Part shown: in pieces, positions 36,005-45,082 of the stretch
Layout of the letters: every line of letters begins with the position of its first letter
Numbering within the stretch: position 1 is the stretch's first letter
Assembly (NCBI GenBank): GCA_046328225.1
Contig: JAXLWZ010000004.1
Coordinates: 1-64,000, forward strand
Direction: 5' to 3'
DNA from: Amarobacillus sp046328225
GTDB taxonomy: Bacteria > Chloroflexota > Dehalococcoidia > Tepidiformales > Tepidiformaceae
Length of the DNA: 64,000 bases
Notes under the pieces: generated by a model
The model's database searches: none
Told to the model about the DNA's origin: nothing
The model's input: the letters and a program-made list of their open reading frames with translations, nothing else
Program-made: the position numbers and the translations under genes

Positions 36005-36373
36005 TCACATCAGGCTCTGGGCCAAGGCCAGCGGGTTCCCATCGAGGTCGGTGAAGTGCGCGAGGATGACTTTCCCCGGGATCACCGTGTTCTCGGCCTG
36101 GAACGCCACGCCCAGGGCCTCGAGCGCCGCCCGTGACGCGTTCACGTCCTCCACCGCCAGCGTCACGGCGCACGCGCTCTTGCCCGCCAGCTCCGGGGCC
36201 TGCGCCAGCCCCAGGCTGAAGCCCGGCACGTTCGTCGCGATATCCGCCCACGGCAGGTCCTCGAAGAACACGTTCACGCCGAAGCCCAGTTTCGTGGTGT
36301 ACCACTCGACCGCCTTCGCCACGTCCTTTACGTTCACGCTGAGAATCGCCGTCGGCCCGAATGTCACGCTCAC
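36005..36373 (-). CDS. VOC (glyoxalase-like) family protein
   Basis: This single-domain VOC protein has 122 residues: ILSVNVKDVAKAVEWYTTKLGFGVNVFFED and AVTLAVEDVNASRAALEALGV, ending LAHFTDLDGNPLALAQSLM. The start is GTG 36373 with GGGAGG 7 nt upstream. The gene is divergent from a double-HxlR regulator with only 21 bp between start codons, so the regulator very likely sits on the promoter of both. Ligand or reaction is unknown; a drug- or aldehyde-binding role would fit the regulator type. Confidence 0.85.
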   Translation of the reverse strand: MSVTFGPTAILSVNVKDVAKAVEWYTTKLGFGVNVFFEDLPWADIATNVPGFSLGLAQAPELAGKSACAVTLAVEDVNASRAALEALGVAFQAENTVIPGKVILAHFTDLDGNPLALAQSLM

Positions 36374-36394
36374 GGCGCTACCTCCCGGGGAAGA

Positions 36395-37015
36395 GTGTTG
36401 GGAAAGTATACCCGTGCCAGCGGCGAGTCAACGGCTCCCGAGGGCTCTCTCGCGCCGGTGATACGCCTTTTTCACCATCGCTGGTCCGTCCCCATCCTGT
36501 TCGTGCTGCGCGATGGTGACCGTTCGCAGGCGCAGCTCCAACAACGGCTGGGCGCGAGCCGCGACACCCTCTCCCAGACCCTCGCCAGCCTCATCGAGAC
36601 CGCTGCCGTCCAGCGCGTGCCCGCCGGTGCGCGCGTTCGCTTCGCCCTCTCCCCCGGGGGCCGCGTCCTCGCCGAGAGCACCGTACCCATGGTCGAAGCC
36701 GTCCGCGCCACCGGGACTCTGCGCGTGGGCCTCAGGAAGTGGCCGTTCGTGACGCTCACCGCCGTCGGGCGCGGCATCACCCACTACAACGAACTTCGCG
36801 AAGCGCTCCCCGGCATCACTCCGCGCGCCCTCAGCGCAAGCCTCCGCGACCTCATCGATGCCGGCCTCGTCGAGCGCCGCCCGCTGCCCGGTCCCACTCC
36901 CGCGAACATCTACGTGCCGGCGCCGGCGGCCGCGCCGCTGCTGGGTCCGCTCGAAGGGCTCTGCCGCGCCGCCGCGCGCTTCGTCGCCTGCGAATCCGAA
37001 GAGCCCGCGGGCTAG
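36395..37015 (+). CDS. Transcriptional regulator with two HxlR-like winged helices
   Basis: This 206-residue protein contains two consecutive winged-helix modules. The first (about 18-95) reads VIRLFHHRWSVPILFVLRDGDRSQAQLQQRLGASRDTLSQTLASLI. The second (about 105-185) reads LRKWPFVTLTAVGRGITHYNELREALPGITPRALSASLRDLIDAGLVERRPLPG. Usual HxlR proteins have one module and dimerise, so this could bind DNA as an intramolecular pair. The start is GTG 36395 (TTG 36398 possible). It is divergent from the VOC gene. Confidence 0.8.
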   Translation: MLGKYTRASGESTAPEGSLAPVIRLFHHRWSVPILFVLRDGDRSQAQLQQRLGASRDTLSQTLASLIETAAVQRVPAGARVRFALSPGGRVLAESTVPMVEAVRATGTLRVGLRKWPFVTLTAVGRGITHYNELREALPGITPRALSASLRDLIDAGLVERRPLPGPTPANIYVPAPAAAPLLGPLEGLCRAAARFVACESEEPAG

Positions 37016-37048
37016 CACGGGGCCTTTCCCCTTCGCCGGTCACGGCCC

Positions 37049-37657
37049 ATGCTCGCCTCCATGTTCGTTGCACTCGAAGGTGGCGAAGGCGCCGGCAAGA
37101 GCACGCTCGCCGCGGCCCTCCGCGACCATCTCGAGGCCGCCGGCCGGGAGCTTGTGCTCGTTCGCGAACCCGGCGGCACGCGCGCCGGCGAGCAGGTGCG
37201 CGCGCTCCTCCACGAGCGGCTCGCGCCCTGGGCCGAGGTGTTCGCGTTCCTCACCGCCCGCGCCCAGCTCGTCGCCGAAGTCATCCGGCCCGCCCTCGCC
37301 CGCGGCGCCTTCGTCATCTGCGACCGCTACGAAGCGAGCACCTTCGCCTATCAGGGGTACGGCCGCGGCATGCCGCTCGAGGCCCTTGAAACCGCCAACC
37401 GCTTCGCCACCGGCGGCACGACCCCGAACGTGACCATCTACCTGGATGTCGACCCCGCCGTGGGCCTCGCGCGCAAGCAGGGCGAGGTCGAAGCCGTCGC
37501 CACGGGCCTCGAGGCGGTCGAATTCCATCGCCGCGTGCGCCGGGGATACCACGTCATCGGCCAGAACTCGGCGCCGGGCACCTGGCTCACGCTCGATGCC
37601 ACGCGCCCGCCGGCCGAAATCGCCGCCGATGCGGCCGCGTTCATCGGCATCGGCTGA
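37049..37657 (+). CDS. tmk: Thymidylate kinase
   Basis: This enzyme phosphorylates dTMP to dTDP (202 residues). The P-loop is GGEGAGKST, the DR(Y/H) motif is CDRYEASTFAYQGYGRGMP, the thymidine-binding REPGGTRAGEQVR is present and the LID-like region is short (LDVDPAVGLARKQGEVEA). The ATG at 37061 (MFVALEGGEG) would give the more usual N-terminus, but the ATG at 37049 is also possible and neither has a clear Shine-Dalgarno. It converges with ccsB. Confidence 0.92.
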   Translation: MLASMFVALEGGEGAGKSTLAAALRDHLEAAGRELVLVREPGGTRAGEQVRALLHERLAPWAEVFAFLTARAQLVAEVIRPALARGAFVICDRYEASTFAYQGYGRGMPLEALETANRFATGGTTPNVTIYLDVDPAVGLARKQGEVEAVATGLEAVEFHRRVRRGYHVIGQNSAPGTWLTLDATRPPAEIAADAAAFIGIG

Positions 37658-37669
37658 GGTCCCGTCGCG

Positions 37670-38617
37670 TCAGACGCCGGCGTAGCTGTGCAGGCCGCTC
37701 ACCCAGAGGTTCACACCGAAGTACGTGAACATCACGAGGCCCCACATGATCACGAGCCACCACATCGGGTCGGGGCGCCACCCTCGCCGGATGCGCGCGG
37801 GCAGCATTTTGCGGATGCCCGGCGCGTTCGCCACCGTCCCGTTGCCGGCCGCCGCATGGAAGTACGCGGCGATGCTCAGCCACGTCACGAGCGCGCTCGT
37901 CTCCTTGGGGTCCCAGCCCCAGTAGCGCCCCCAGGCGCTGTTTGCCCACCACGCCCCCAGCGCGATGCCCAGCCCCAGCAGGGGGAAGCCGACGATCACG
38001 GCGCGGTGCGCGAGGTCGGCGGCTGCCGCCGCGCTCGGCAGCGAGGCGAACCGCCGGCGCCCTTCGCCACCCTGCACCAGGTAGATCACCGCGGCCGAGA
38101 ACGCCACCGTCAGGACCGCATACGAAATCATCATCACGCTCACGTGGATGGTGAGCAGCGGCCCGTTCTGCAGCGCCGGCACCAGCGGCACGATGTCCGA
38201 CGGGAACATCGACGCGATCACCAGCATCCCCGCCACGATCGGCATCGCGACGATGCCCACGCGGCGCTGCCGGCTCGTCGTTTCGAAGGCGAGGTACGCC
38301 GCCGCGATCCCGAAGCCGAACGCCGTCGTGAACTCGTACAGGTTCGCGATCGGTGCGTGTCCGACGGCCGCCCAGCGGGTCGCGACCGCTCCCCCGAGCG
38401 CGGCCACCGTGAACCCGGTGAAGCTCGTCGCGAGCCGTCCCAGCCCGGGGTTCGGTTGCCCGGTCGCCCCCGAGACCGTGATCGTCCCAGCGCTCGTGGC
38501 CGCCGCGTAGCGCCGCAGCGACACGGTGGCGCTGAGGACGTATGCGACATAAAGAAGCACGGCGGAGAAGGCCGTGATCAGCCCCGTCCAGAACAGGTAG
38601 ATCGAGAGGTCGGACAC
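37670..38617 (-). CDS. ccsB: Cytochrome c biogenesis protein CcsB/ResC (CcmC-type)
   Basis: This haem-handling membrane protein of system II cytochrome c maturation has 315 residues and about eight membrane helices. The WWD-type motif is WGRYWGWDPKETSAL (near residue 240). His residues that could ligate haem flank it (VGHAPIANLYEF upstream, LTIHVSVMMISY and AAYFHAAAG). The partner ResB/Ccs1 is not adjacent. The start is GTG 38617; TACGAT ends 6 nt upstream on the minus strand and there is no Shine-Dalgarno, so it is predicted leaderless. Its presence implies c-type cytochromes and a respiratory organism. Confidence 0.92.
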   Translation of the reverse strand: MSDLSIYLFWTGLITAFSAVLLYVAYVLSATVSLRRYAAATSAGTITVSGATGQPNPGLGRLATSFTGFTVAALGGAVATRWAAVGHAPIANLYEFTTAFGFGIAAAYLAFETTSRQRRVGIVAMPIVAGMLVIASMFPSDIVPLVPALQNGPLLTIHVSVMMISYAVLTVAFSAAVIYLVQGGEGRRRFASLPSAAAAADLAHRAVIVGFPLLGLGIALGAWWANSAWGRYWGWDPKETSALVTWLSIAAYFHAAAGNGTVANAPGIRKMLPARIRRGWRPDPMWWLVIMWGLVMFTYFGVNLWVSGLHSYAGV

Positions 38618-38623
38618 GCCCGT

Positions 38624-38629
38624 ATCGTA
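38624..38629 (-). promoter_or_regulatory. -10 hexamer TACGAT for ccsB
   Basis: On the minus strand TACGAT ends 6 nt before the GTG start, and there is no Shine-Dalgarno. This is a predicted leaderless promoter. Confidence 0.55.
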
Positions 38630-38756
38630 TCCTGCGCGAGGTTCGCTCGCAGCAAACGCCGTCGATGCGAGCTATTGGACCGGGTGGCCCTGCCGTTGGG
38701 GACCGCCGGGCTGGCGGGCGATTCGCGGCGGGCCTAGCGTGCACGCGGAGCCGACG

Positions 38757-41700
38757 ATGGGAATCGAGCCCGATCGCAACTTCCTGCAGGCCTTGCGTGC
38801 CGAACGGCTTTTCGTGCGCATCGCCATCGTGGTCGCGTCTTTGCTCATCGGCTCACCGTTCATCGCCGCCCTGGCCGGTTTCGCGTGGTGGCTCGCCGGA
38901 CCCGTTGCTGGTTACGCGGTGCTGGGCTTTGTGGCGGCCGGCGCCATCTGGTTCCTCGCGGGCGATTCGAGCGAGCGCGCTGGCGGCCCGGCCGGGGCAA
39001 CATCCGCGGCCGGTCTCCATTACTGCGGCGCGTGCGGCGAGATCTTCCACGAGCCCGACTGTCCGTCCTGCGGTGAACCGTTCGCCCCCGAATTCCCATC
39101 GACCGTCGCCGAACTGGCCTCAATCCTCAACGACCTCACGGCCATGGCGCACGATGGGCGCATCTCGCAGGCCGCATTCTCCGCGCTCCGGCCCGTCTAC
39201 GAACGGCGGCTGATCGAGGCGCAGCGGCGCGAATTCCCCGTCGCGAAAATGCCCGCGGCTCATGAGCCCTCGCCCGCTCACGCACCGGCCGAATTCCATC
39301 GTCCCGCCGCGGCCGTGCCGCCGCCGTTCGTTCCTCCGCCTCCGACCGCGAGCGCCCCACCCGCTCCTGCTCCCGGTGTGCGGCCTTTGCCACCGCCGCC
39401 TCCATTTGGGGCGCCGGCGCAGGCCCACCCGAGCATGCAGTCGACGGCCGCGCCCCCGCCTGCACCGGTGGCTCCGCCCGAGCCACCCGGCCCGAGCCTC
39501 GGCGAGGTCGCCATCGGCTGGGCCGCCGAACGGCAGGCCGACCTGCTGCTCTACGCGGGCGCCTTCCTCCTCTCGATCTCGGCGGTGATCTTCGTCGCCT
39601 ACCAGGGCGAGACCCTGAGCGGCGGCATCCGCTTCTCCATACTGACCATCTACGCGCTCGCGTTCCTCGTCCTCGGGCTCTCCCTGTCCCACTGGGAGCG
39701 CGTGCGCGAGGCCGGGCCCGTGTTCCTCGCGCTCGGCGCCATCCTCGTGCCCGTCGATTTCGTCGCCCTGCGCACACAGGTCCTCCACGACGACGTCTCT
39801 CTCGCCCTCCTCTGGCTGATGGGCGCCTCCTGCACGGGGATCCTGTATTTCGCCCTCGCGCTGCGCGGGTACGGACGGTTGTACTTCGTCCCCGCCGGCG
39901 CGGCGCTGCTCGCGGCCTGGGCGGCCGTCGGTGGGGTCCTCGACATCCCCTGGCACTGGTGGGGCCCCTGGTTTGGCAGCTTCGCCGCCGCGGCCTATGT
40001 CGGGTCGCAGGCGCTCATGGCCCGATGGCGTGGCCTGGCCTGGGCGCTCGGGGCGGCGATCGCGCTCGGCGTGCTCAGCCTGCTCGCCGCGCATGCCGCC
40101 GCCGCCGATGATGCGCCCGCGAAAGCGGCCCTGCCGGTGACCTACCTCATTGCGGCGGCCGCCGTCGCCGCGGGGCTGCGCTGGCGCGTCAACGTCCCCG
40201 GCCTGGCCGCGATGCCCTACCTCGGGACCATGGCCGCTGCCTCGGCGTGGTGGGCCATCGCCGGGCTGCCGGGCGAATGGTGGCCGGCCTGGGCCGCGGT
40301 CGCTGCGAACGGCTACCTCGCCATCGCCGCCCTCCGCAGGCAGCACGAACGCTCCTGGGCCATGCTCGCGGCCGGCATCGCCGCCCTCGCGCTCGTCGCC
40401 GCGCACGGGCTCGCGCTCGCCCCGGATGCCCGCCACGGCGGCCTCCCCGCGACGTATGCCGTGACGCTCGTGGGCATCGTCTTTGCCTACTACCAGTGGC
40501 GCTGGGTCGAGGCCGCGGCCGTGCTTCCGCCCATCGCCGCCGCCACCGCGGGCACGGCATGGTGGGCGGCATTCGGCATGCCGTACGAATGGCAGCCGCT
40601 GTGGGTGATGGCCGCCGCCGGGGGCTACCTCGCCCTTGCGCATCTCGAAGGGCGAGGCCGCGAGCGTGCCTGGGCGGGCGTCGCGTTCTGGTTCGGCGTC
40701 GCCGCCATCGCCATCGAGCACGCCCTCGTCCTCCGCGAAACCGCCGACCGCGCGCCCCTGCCGATTGCCTATGCCGCGATGTTCGTGGGCCTGTCGTCCG
40801 CGTATGGCCGGTGGCGCTGGGCCGTGCCCGCGGCGTTCATGCCCCCGGTTGGCATGCTCGTGCTCCTCACCACCTGGTGGGCAACCGATGCCGTCGCGAT
40901 CGAGTGGTATGCCGCGTTCGTCGCGGGCGCGGCGCTGGGATACCTCGCGCTGGCCTTCTTCGATGGCGACACGCGCCGCACGGGCTGGCAGGGCGCGGCT
41001 GCCCTCACCGGCGGCCTCGCCGTCGCCATGAGCCTGCTCACGCCCACTGCATCGGACCCGAACCGCTGGGCGATGCCGCTTCCTGCGGCCATCCTTCTCG
41101 CGGGCGCCGTCACCGCATTCATCCACTTCCGCTGGAGCTGGCGCGTGGCCCCGGGCGCCGTCCCCGCGCTCGCGGCACTGGCCGCCGCCGCCGCCAGCTG
41201 GGCGCAGTGGAATCTCGCACCCGAGTGGTACGCCGCCTTCGCGAGCGCGGCCGCCGCCGACTACCTCGTCGTCGCCCACTTCGATGCGCCTCCGTACGAC
41301 CGCCGGTGGGCGCTCGGTGCGCTCGCGGTCTCGCTTGCGGCCATCCTCGGGCCGCAGTTCGGCGCGATCGCGGCCGGCGCCGGCTCCTCGCGGGACTTCG
41401 ACCAATGGGCGCTTCCCGCCGTATACGGTGGCGCGGCACTCGTCGCGGTCGCCGCGATCGTGCGCTGGGGTTGGCGACTCCCAGAGGCGTTCGCGGTGGC
41501 CCCGGCCGCGGTCGGGGCGATGGGTGCGTCGGTGCTCTGGGCTTCGGTCGATATGCCGCTCGAATGGCTGCCGGCGTGGGCGGCGGCGGCCGCCGCGACG
41601 TACCTGGTGCTCGCGCCGTTCGCGCCTCGCCAGCCCACCGCATGGCGCATCGCGAGCGGCGTCGCGGGACTCTTCGTGCTCTACGCCGCCCATGGCCTCG

Positions 41701-43352
41701 CCGCCCGCGAAGGGATCGCCCATTCCGTCCACGAACAGCTCCCGGTGACATACGCGATCCTGTTCGCGGGCTGGGCCTGGGATGGCTACCGCTGGCGCGA
41801 CCCCGGCCTCTTCGTCGCCCCCGTGCTCGCGGCCACCACCGGCATCGCGACCCTCTGGGCGGCCGGCGCCGAGCCGCGCTGGTACGCATTCCCGCCGCTC
41901 GTGGTCGCCGCCGTGCTCGCGGCATCTGCGCCATGGTGGCGGCGCTGGCGCGGCCCGGACCGCTTTGGCTGGGCGTACACCGTCGCCTTCAGCGCCGTCC
42001 CGACGCTCGCCTTCCTGCCCTATACCGTGCATCACGCACCGCAGGGTCTCGCGACGCAGCTCATCAGCGCGGGCCTGCTCGCCTTCGCCGCCTTCCGCAC
42101 GAATGGGGAACTGTTCTGGGGTAACACCGGCGATGCACCGCGGCTCGACCGCAGCGTCCTCGTGCAGGCTGCCGCCGCCTTCCTTTTCGGCGCCGCTGGG
42201 TCCGCCAATCAGCTCCTTGGCATCGAAGGGGCCGATCAGGCGTGGCTATTCGCCGCTTTGGGTACCGTCGCGTGGGGAGGCACCGGGGCGCTCGGCCGTC
42301 GCGAAGGCTGGCTCTGGACGTTCGCGCCCGTGGGCCTCGCGGGCTCCATCATCGCCGCGATCGTCGCCGGCGACGGCTACGGCGTGCTCGCCGCCGTCCT
42401 CGCGCTCGCCGCCGTATCGCAGGCCGGCGCGAGCTTCGCCGCCCGCCGCTGGGCCATCCTCGCGCCCGCGAGCGCTTTCGCCTGGCTCGCCGTCTGGGCC
42501 GGCTGGCAGTGGCGCGAACTCGACACCGCCTACCTGTCGCTCGTGTATCTCGCCTTCGCCACGCTCGAATGGGCCGGCTTCTTCCTGGTTCGCCGCCGCG
42601 TCCGGCCGGGCACCGAATCCGGCCTCGTCGTGTACTTCCTCTCGTGGAGTGGGTGGGCCGTGGCCGCGGTCGCCGCGGGTGTCGTCCTCGGGCAGCGCCA
42701 GCAGGCGCTCGACCCCGGCGCGCCCCTCGCCACCACGCGCGAATGGACCCTCGCCGCCGCCGTCGTCGCGATGTCGTCCGCGGCCGTCCTGGCCGAAGGC
42801 TTCCGGCTCGGCCGCCGCGCGCTGTGGCTGCCCGCGAGCGCCGGGCTGCTCGCGGCGCTGCTCATGGCCATCGCCACCCGCGAGCCTTCAAACGTGCAGG
42901 CCTATACGGCGCCCATCGGCGTCTACGTGGTCCTCATCGCCCTCACCTACCGCGACACGGCGGCCATCATCGAGCCGCACCTGAAGCTGCACGAAGCGGT
43001 CATGCTCGCCGGCGCGCTCTTCCTCGTGCTCCCACCCGCCGCGCAGAGTTTCGACGCCGGGGGCGGCACGTACGGCCTCGAACTCATCGGGATCGGCGTC
43101 GCGCTGCTCGTTGGCGGGCTCGCGCTGCACGCCCGCTGGCTGGTCGCGGCCGCGCTGTTCACGATGACCGCGACCGCGGCGCGCCTCGTCACCGGCGGCT
43201 ATTTCGCCGTCCCGTACTGGGCCATTCTTGGGGTCGCGGGCACGGCGCTCATCGGCGCGGGTCTGCTCATCCTGTCGCAGCGTGCCGCCTGGGACCGCTT
43301 CCGCATCGGGGTCGTGGAATGGTGGAAGAGCGCCGCGCCGCGCGGCACCTGA
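38757..43352 (+). CDS. Giant repeat-built multi-pass membrane protein with zinc ribbon
   Basis: This 1,531-residue protein is the largest gene here. After two N-terminal helices comes a zinc ribbon (CGACGEIFHEPDCPSCGEPF, about residues 88-107), a predicted helical pair and a Pro/Ala-rich linker (about 165-250). The rest is almost entirely membrane helices, probably over 30. In the middle (about residues 460-1090) a module of 104-114 residues is repeated six times, each starting LPxxYA...YxRWRW and followed by WWA...EWYA...YLALA. Similar large multi-helix proteins of unknown role (DUF2157/SCO7613-like) occur in Chloroflexota and Actinobacteria. ATG 38757 has GGAG 6-7 nt upstream; GTG 38739 is an alternative. 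Function unknown. Confidence 0.85.
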   Translation: MGIEPDRNFLQALRAERLFVRIAIVVASLLIGSPFIAALAGFAWWLAGPVAGYAVLGFVAAGAIWFLAGDSSERAGGPAGATSAAGLHYCGACGEIFHEPDCPSCGEPFAPEFPSTVAELASILNDLTAMAHDGRISQAAFSALRPVYERRLIEAQRREFPVAKMPAAHEPSPAHAPAEFHRPAAAVPPPFVPPPPTASAPPAPAPGVRPLPPPPPFGAPAQAHPSMQSTAAPPPAPVAPPEPPGPSLGEVAIGWAAERQADLLLYAGAFLLSISAVIFVAYQGETLSGGIRFSILTIYALAFLVLGLSLSHWERVREAGPVFLALGAILVPVDFVALRTQVLHDDVSLALLWLMGASCTGILYFALALRGYGRLYFVPAGAALLAAWAAVGGVLDIPWHWWGPWFGSFAAAAYVGSQALMARWRGLAWALGAAIALGVLSLLAAHAAAADDAPAKAALPVTYLIAAAAVAAGLRWRVNVPGLAAMPYLGTMAAASAWWAIAGLPGEWWPAWAAVAANGYLAIAALRRQHERSWAMLAAGIAALALVAAHGLALAPDARHGGLPATYAVTLVGIVFAYYQWRWVEAAAVLPPIAAATAGTAWWAAFGMPYEWQPLWVMAAAGGYLALAHLEGRGRERAWAGVAFWFGVAAIAIEHALVLRETADRAPLPIAYAAMFVGLSSAYGRWRWAVPAAFMPPVGMLVLLTTWWATDAVAIEWYAAFVAGAALGYLALAFFDGDTRRTGWQGAAALTGGLAVAMSLLTPTASDPNRWAMPLPAAILLAGAVTAFIHFRWSWRVAPGAVPALAALAAAAASWAQWNLAPEWYAAFASAAAADYLVVAHFDAPPYDRRWALGALAVSLAAILGPQFGAIAAGAGSSRDFDQWALPAVYGGAALVAVAAIVRWGWRLPEAFAVAPAAVGAMGASVLWASVDMPLEWLPAWAAAAAATYLVLAPFAPRQPTAWRIASGVAGLFVLYAAHGLAAREGIAHSVHEQLPVTYAILFAGWAWDGYRWRDPGLFVAPVLAATTGIATLWAAGAEPRWYAFPPLVVAAVLAASAPWWRRWRGPDRFGWAYTVAFSAVPTLAFLPYTVHHAPQGLATQLISAGLLAFAAFRTNGELFWGNTGDAPRLDRSVLVQAAAAFLFGAAGSANQLLGIEGADQAWLFAALGTVAWGGTGALGRREGWLWTFAPVGLAGSIIAAIVAGDGYGVLAAVLALAAVSQAGASFAARRWAILAPASAFAWLAVWAGWQWRELDTAYLSLVYLAFATLEWAGFFLVRRRVRPGTESGLVVYFLSWSGWAVAAVAAGVVLGQRQQALDPGAPLATTREWTLAAAVVAMSSAAVLAEGFRLGRRALWLPASAGLLAALLMAIATREPSNVQAYTAPIGVYVVLIALTYRDTAAIIEPHLKLHEAVMLAGALFLVLPPAAQSFDAGGGTYGLELIGIGVALLVGGLALHARWLVAAALFTMTATAARLVTGGYFAVPYWAILGVAGTALIGAGLLILSQRAAWDRFRIGVVEWWKSAAPRGT

Positions 43353-43364
43353 TTCGCCTCCCGG

Positions 43365-44324
43365 CTACGCGTCCCAGGGGAGGACGTTCCGCCCGGGCTT
43401 CAGCAGCGGCTTCACGAGCCCGTCCGCGATGACCACGAGCAGGTCGTAGCCCGCGTAGAGCGCCGGGTCCATGCCCCGCAGCGCCCACGAAAGCTTCTCT
43501 TCGTCCGCGTAGGTCGCCGCCCCGAGCACCACGAGCGCCTTCGCATCGGCCTGCAGCGAAAGCGTCGGCGCCGCCTCCCGCAGGAGCGCGCGCAGGTTCC
43601 GCCGGAGCGCCGATGATTGCGTGTCGTCCTCTGGCTTGGGCGATCCGAGCACGTAGGCCCGCTCGGCCTCCAGCGGCGTCACCGTCCAGGCATCGAAGGC
43701 GGGAATCACCTGCGTCTCGTCCGCTTCCGGCTGCCCGGCGGCGAGCACGATGCGCTCTGTCAGCTCGTCGCGGAGCTCCTGGCTCACGGGCAGGCGATAC
43801 AGCTCGAGCGCGTTGAGGTAGTAGGTCCCGGGCACGCGGTTCGTGAACTGCGCCCAGTGCCCCCCGAGCCCGCCGAGGATCGTCATCACCGACCCGCTCG
43901 TCTCCTGCCGCCGCAGGTAGAGGCTCACCGGCCGCCGAAGTTCCTTGCGGCCATCCTCGGTGTCTACCGCCCCGGCGACCTGCAGCACGAGTTGGCTGAG
44001 CGCGGCGTCGCCTTCGGGGAGGTGCGCGCCGCGCGGCACCCACAGCCCGACCCGCAGCCGCGCGCTATCGAGCCGCTGCTCGATCGCCGCGCGCGCCGCT
44101 TCGAACGGCAAATCCGCATCCGCCGCGAGCGTGTCCAGGAGCGAGAACGCGAGCCGCCAGCGCCGGCCGACGGAGATGACGCCGCGGTGGACGCCGCTCT
44201 CCGAGGCCTCGTGCGCTTCGAGCGAGGTGCTTCGCGCGTAGAAGCCGCCAAACCATTGGAGGAACAGGCGCAGCCCAGCTTCTCCCGGGTCCGACGGGTA
44301 CGCGATGGGCTCGCCCGCGGCCAT
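43365..44324 (-). CDS. Hypothetical soluble protein
   Basis: This 319-residue protein is not recognised. It has no signal peptide or membrane helix and a mixed alpha/beta composition. Notable segments are GLRLFLQWFGGFYARSTSLEAHEASESGVHRGVISVGRR near the N-terminus, RRPVSLYLRRQETSGSVMTILGGLGGHW in the middle and ALYAGYDLLVVIADGLVKPLLKPGRNVLPWDA at the end. It starts 3 bp after the rplY stop on the same strand, so it is probably co-transcribed with rplY. It converges with the giant membrane protein gene. Confidence 0.7.
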   Translation of the reverse strand: MAAGEPIAYPSDPGEAGLRLFLQWFGGFYARSTSLEAHEASESGVHRGVISVGRRWRLAFSLLDTLAADADLPFEAARAAIEQRLDSARLRVGLWVPRGAHLPEGDAALSQLVLQVAGAVDTEDGRKELRRPVSLYLRRQETSGSVMTILGGLGGHWAQFTNRVPGTYYLNALELYRLPVSQELRDELTERIVLAAGQPEADETQVIPAFDAWTVTPLEAERAYVLGSPKPEDDTQSSALRRNLRALLREAAPTLSLQADAKALVVLGAATYADEEKLSWALRGMDPALYAGYDLLVVIADGLVKPLLKPGRNVLPWDA

Positions 44325-44327
44325 GCC

Positions 44328-44906
44328 TTAGCCCTGCAGACGAACGCGCGGCGGGTTCACGACCGCGATGTTGATGCCAGGGTCCGTCAGGATTTCGACG
44401 CCCTCCGGCGCCACGATGTCCGCCACCGTGAGGGTCACATCGAAGCCCTTGAGGATGCCCGCATCGACTTCGATCCCGTCCGGGATGGCCAGCGGCAGGC
44501 AGCGAATCGAAACCTGGTCGAGGCTCTGCAGCAGCGTCCCCGCGAGGTCGCGCACGGCCGGTGCTTCGCCCACGAGCCGCACGGGCACGTTCGCCTGGAT
44601 GGGCTTGCGCGGATCCACCTGGAAGAAGTCGACATGGATCGGGTCGCCGGTGCCGCCCTTGCGCATCATCCCGCGGATGATCACGTAGCGCGGGTCGGTC
44701 TCGCCCGTGACCTTCAATTCGAACATGCCGCGAAGGCCCGCCGCCTTCACGTTGCGGCCGAATTCGCGCGCGTCGATTTCGATCGACCGCGAATCCAGCC
44801 CGCGGCCGTACACATTGGCCGGGAGAATCCCCGCGCGGCGCAGCTTGGCGACCGACTTACCGGTGACAGTGCGCGGCGCGGCCGCGATAACGAGACGTTC
44901 AGCCAT
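44328..44906 (-). CDS. rplY: 50S ribosomal protein L25 (Ctc type)
   Basis: This long form of L25 (192 residues) binds 5S rRNA. The N-terminal L25 domain reads APRTVTGKSVAKLRRAGILPANVYGRGLDSRSIEIDAREF, and the C-terminal TL5/Ctc beta domain includes VDFFQVDPRKPIQANVPVRLVGEAPAVR and GSVRxx-like strands ending NIAVVNPPRVRLQG. The start MAERLVIAA matches the family length; the frame extends further upstream without similarity. A hypothetical gene follows after 3 bp. Confidence 0.93.
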   Translation of the reverse strand: MAERLVIAAAPRTVTGKSVAKLRRAGILPANVYGRGLDSRSIEIDAREFGRNVKAAGLRGMFELKVTGETDPRYVIIRGMMRKGGTGDPIHVDFFQVDPRKPIQANVPVRLVGEAPAVRDLAGTLLQSLDQVSIRCLPLAIPDGIEVDAGILKGFDVTLTVADIVAPEGVEILTDPGINIAVVNPPRVRLQG

Positions 44907-45034
44907 GGGTTCCAGATCTCCTGTGCCACGCGCGTATACGTGGCGCGCATCCGTCCAGACTAGCGCAGGGAGGGGCACGGTCAATCGCGAATGGCCTCAC
45001 GCGGGCGCTACCCGGCGCTGGCCCGGGCATGCAA

Positions 45035-45058
45035 AGGGGGCTGCCGGAGCAGCCCCCT
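45035..45058 (-). terminator. 10-bp hairpin after the ferredoxin gene
   Basis: AGGGGGCTGC (45035-45044) and GCAGCCCCCT (45049-45058) are exact complements around a 4-nt loop. It lies between the ferredoxin stop and the rplY start, both on the minus strand. Confidence 0.8.
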
Positions 45059-45082
45059 CTTATTCGCGTTAGGGAGAACAGC

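Noticed and set aside
39120..42035. 971-codon minus-strand frame opposite the giant membrane protein
   Set aside because: Its product is Gly/Arg/Glu-rich without any domain. The plus-strand protein has membrane helices, a zinc ribbon and internal repeats.
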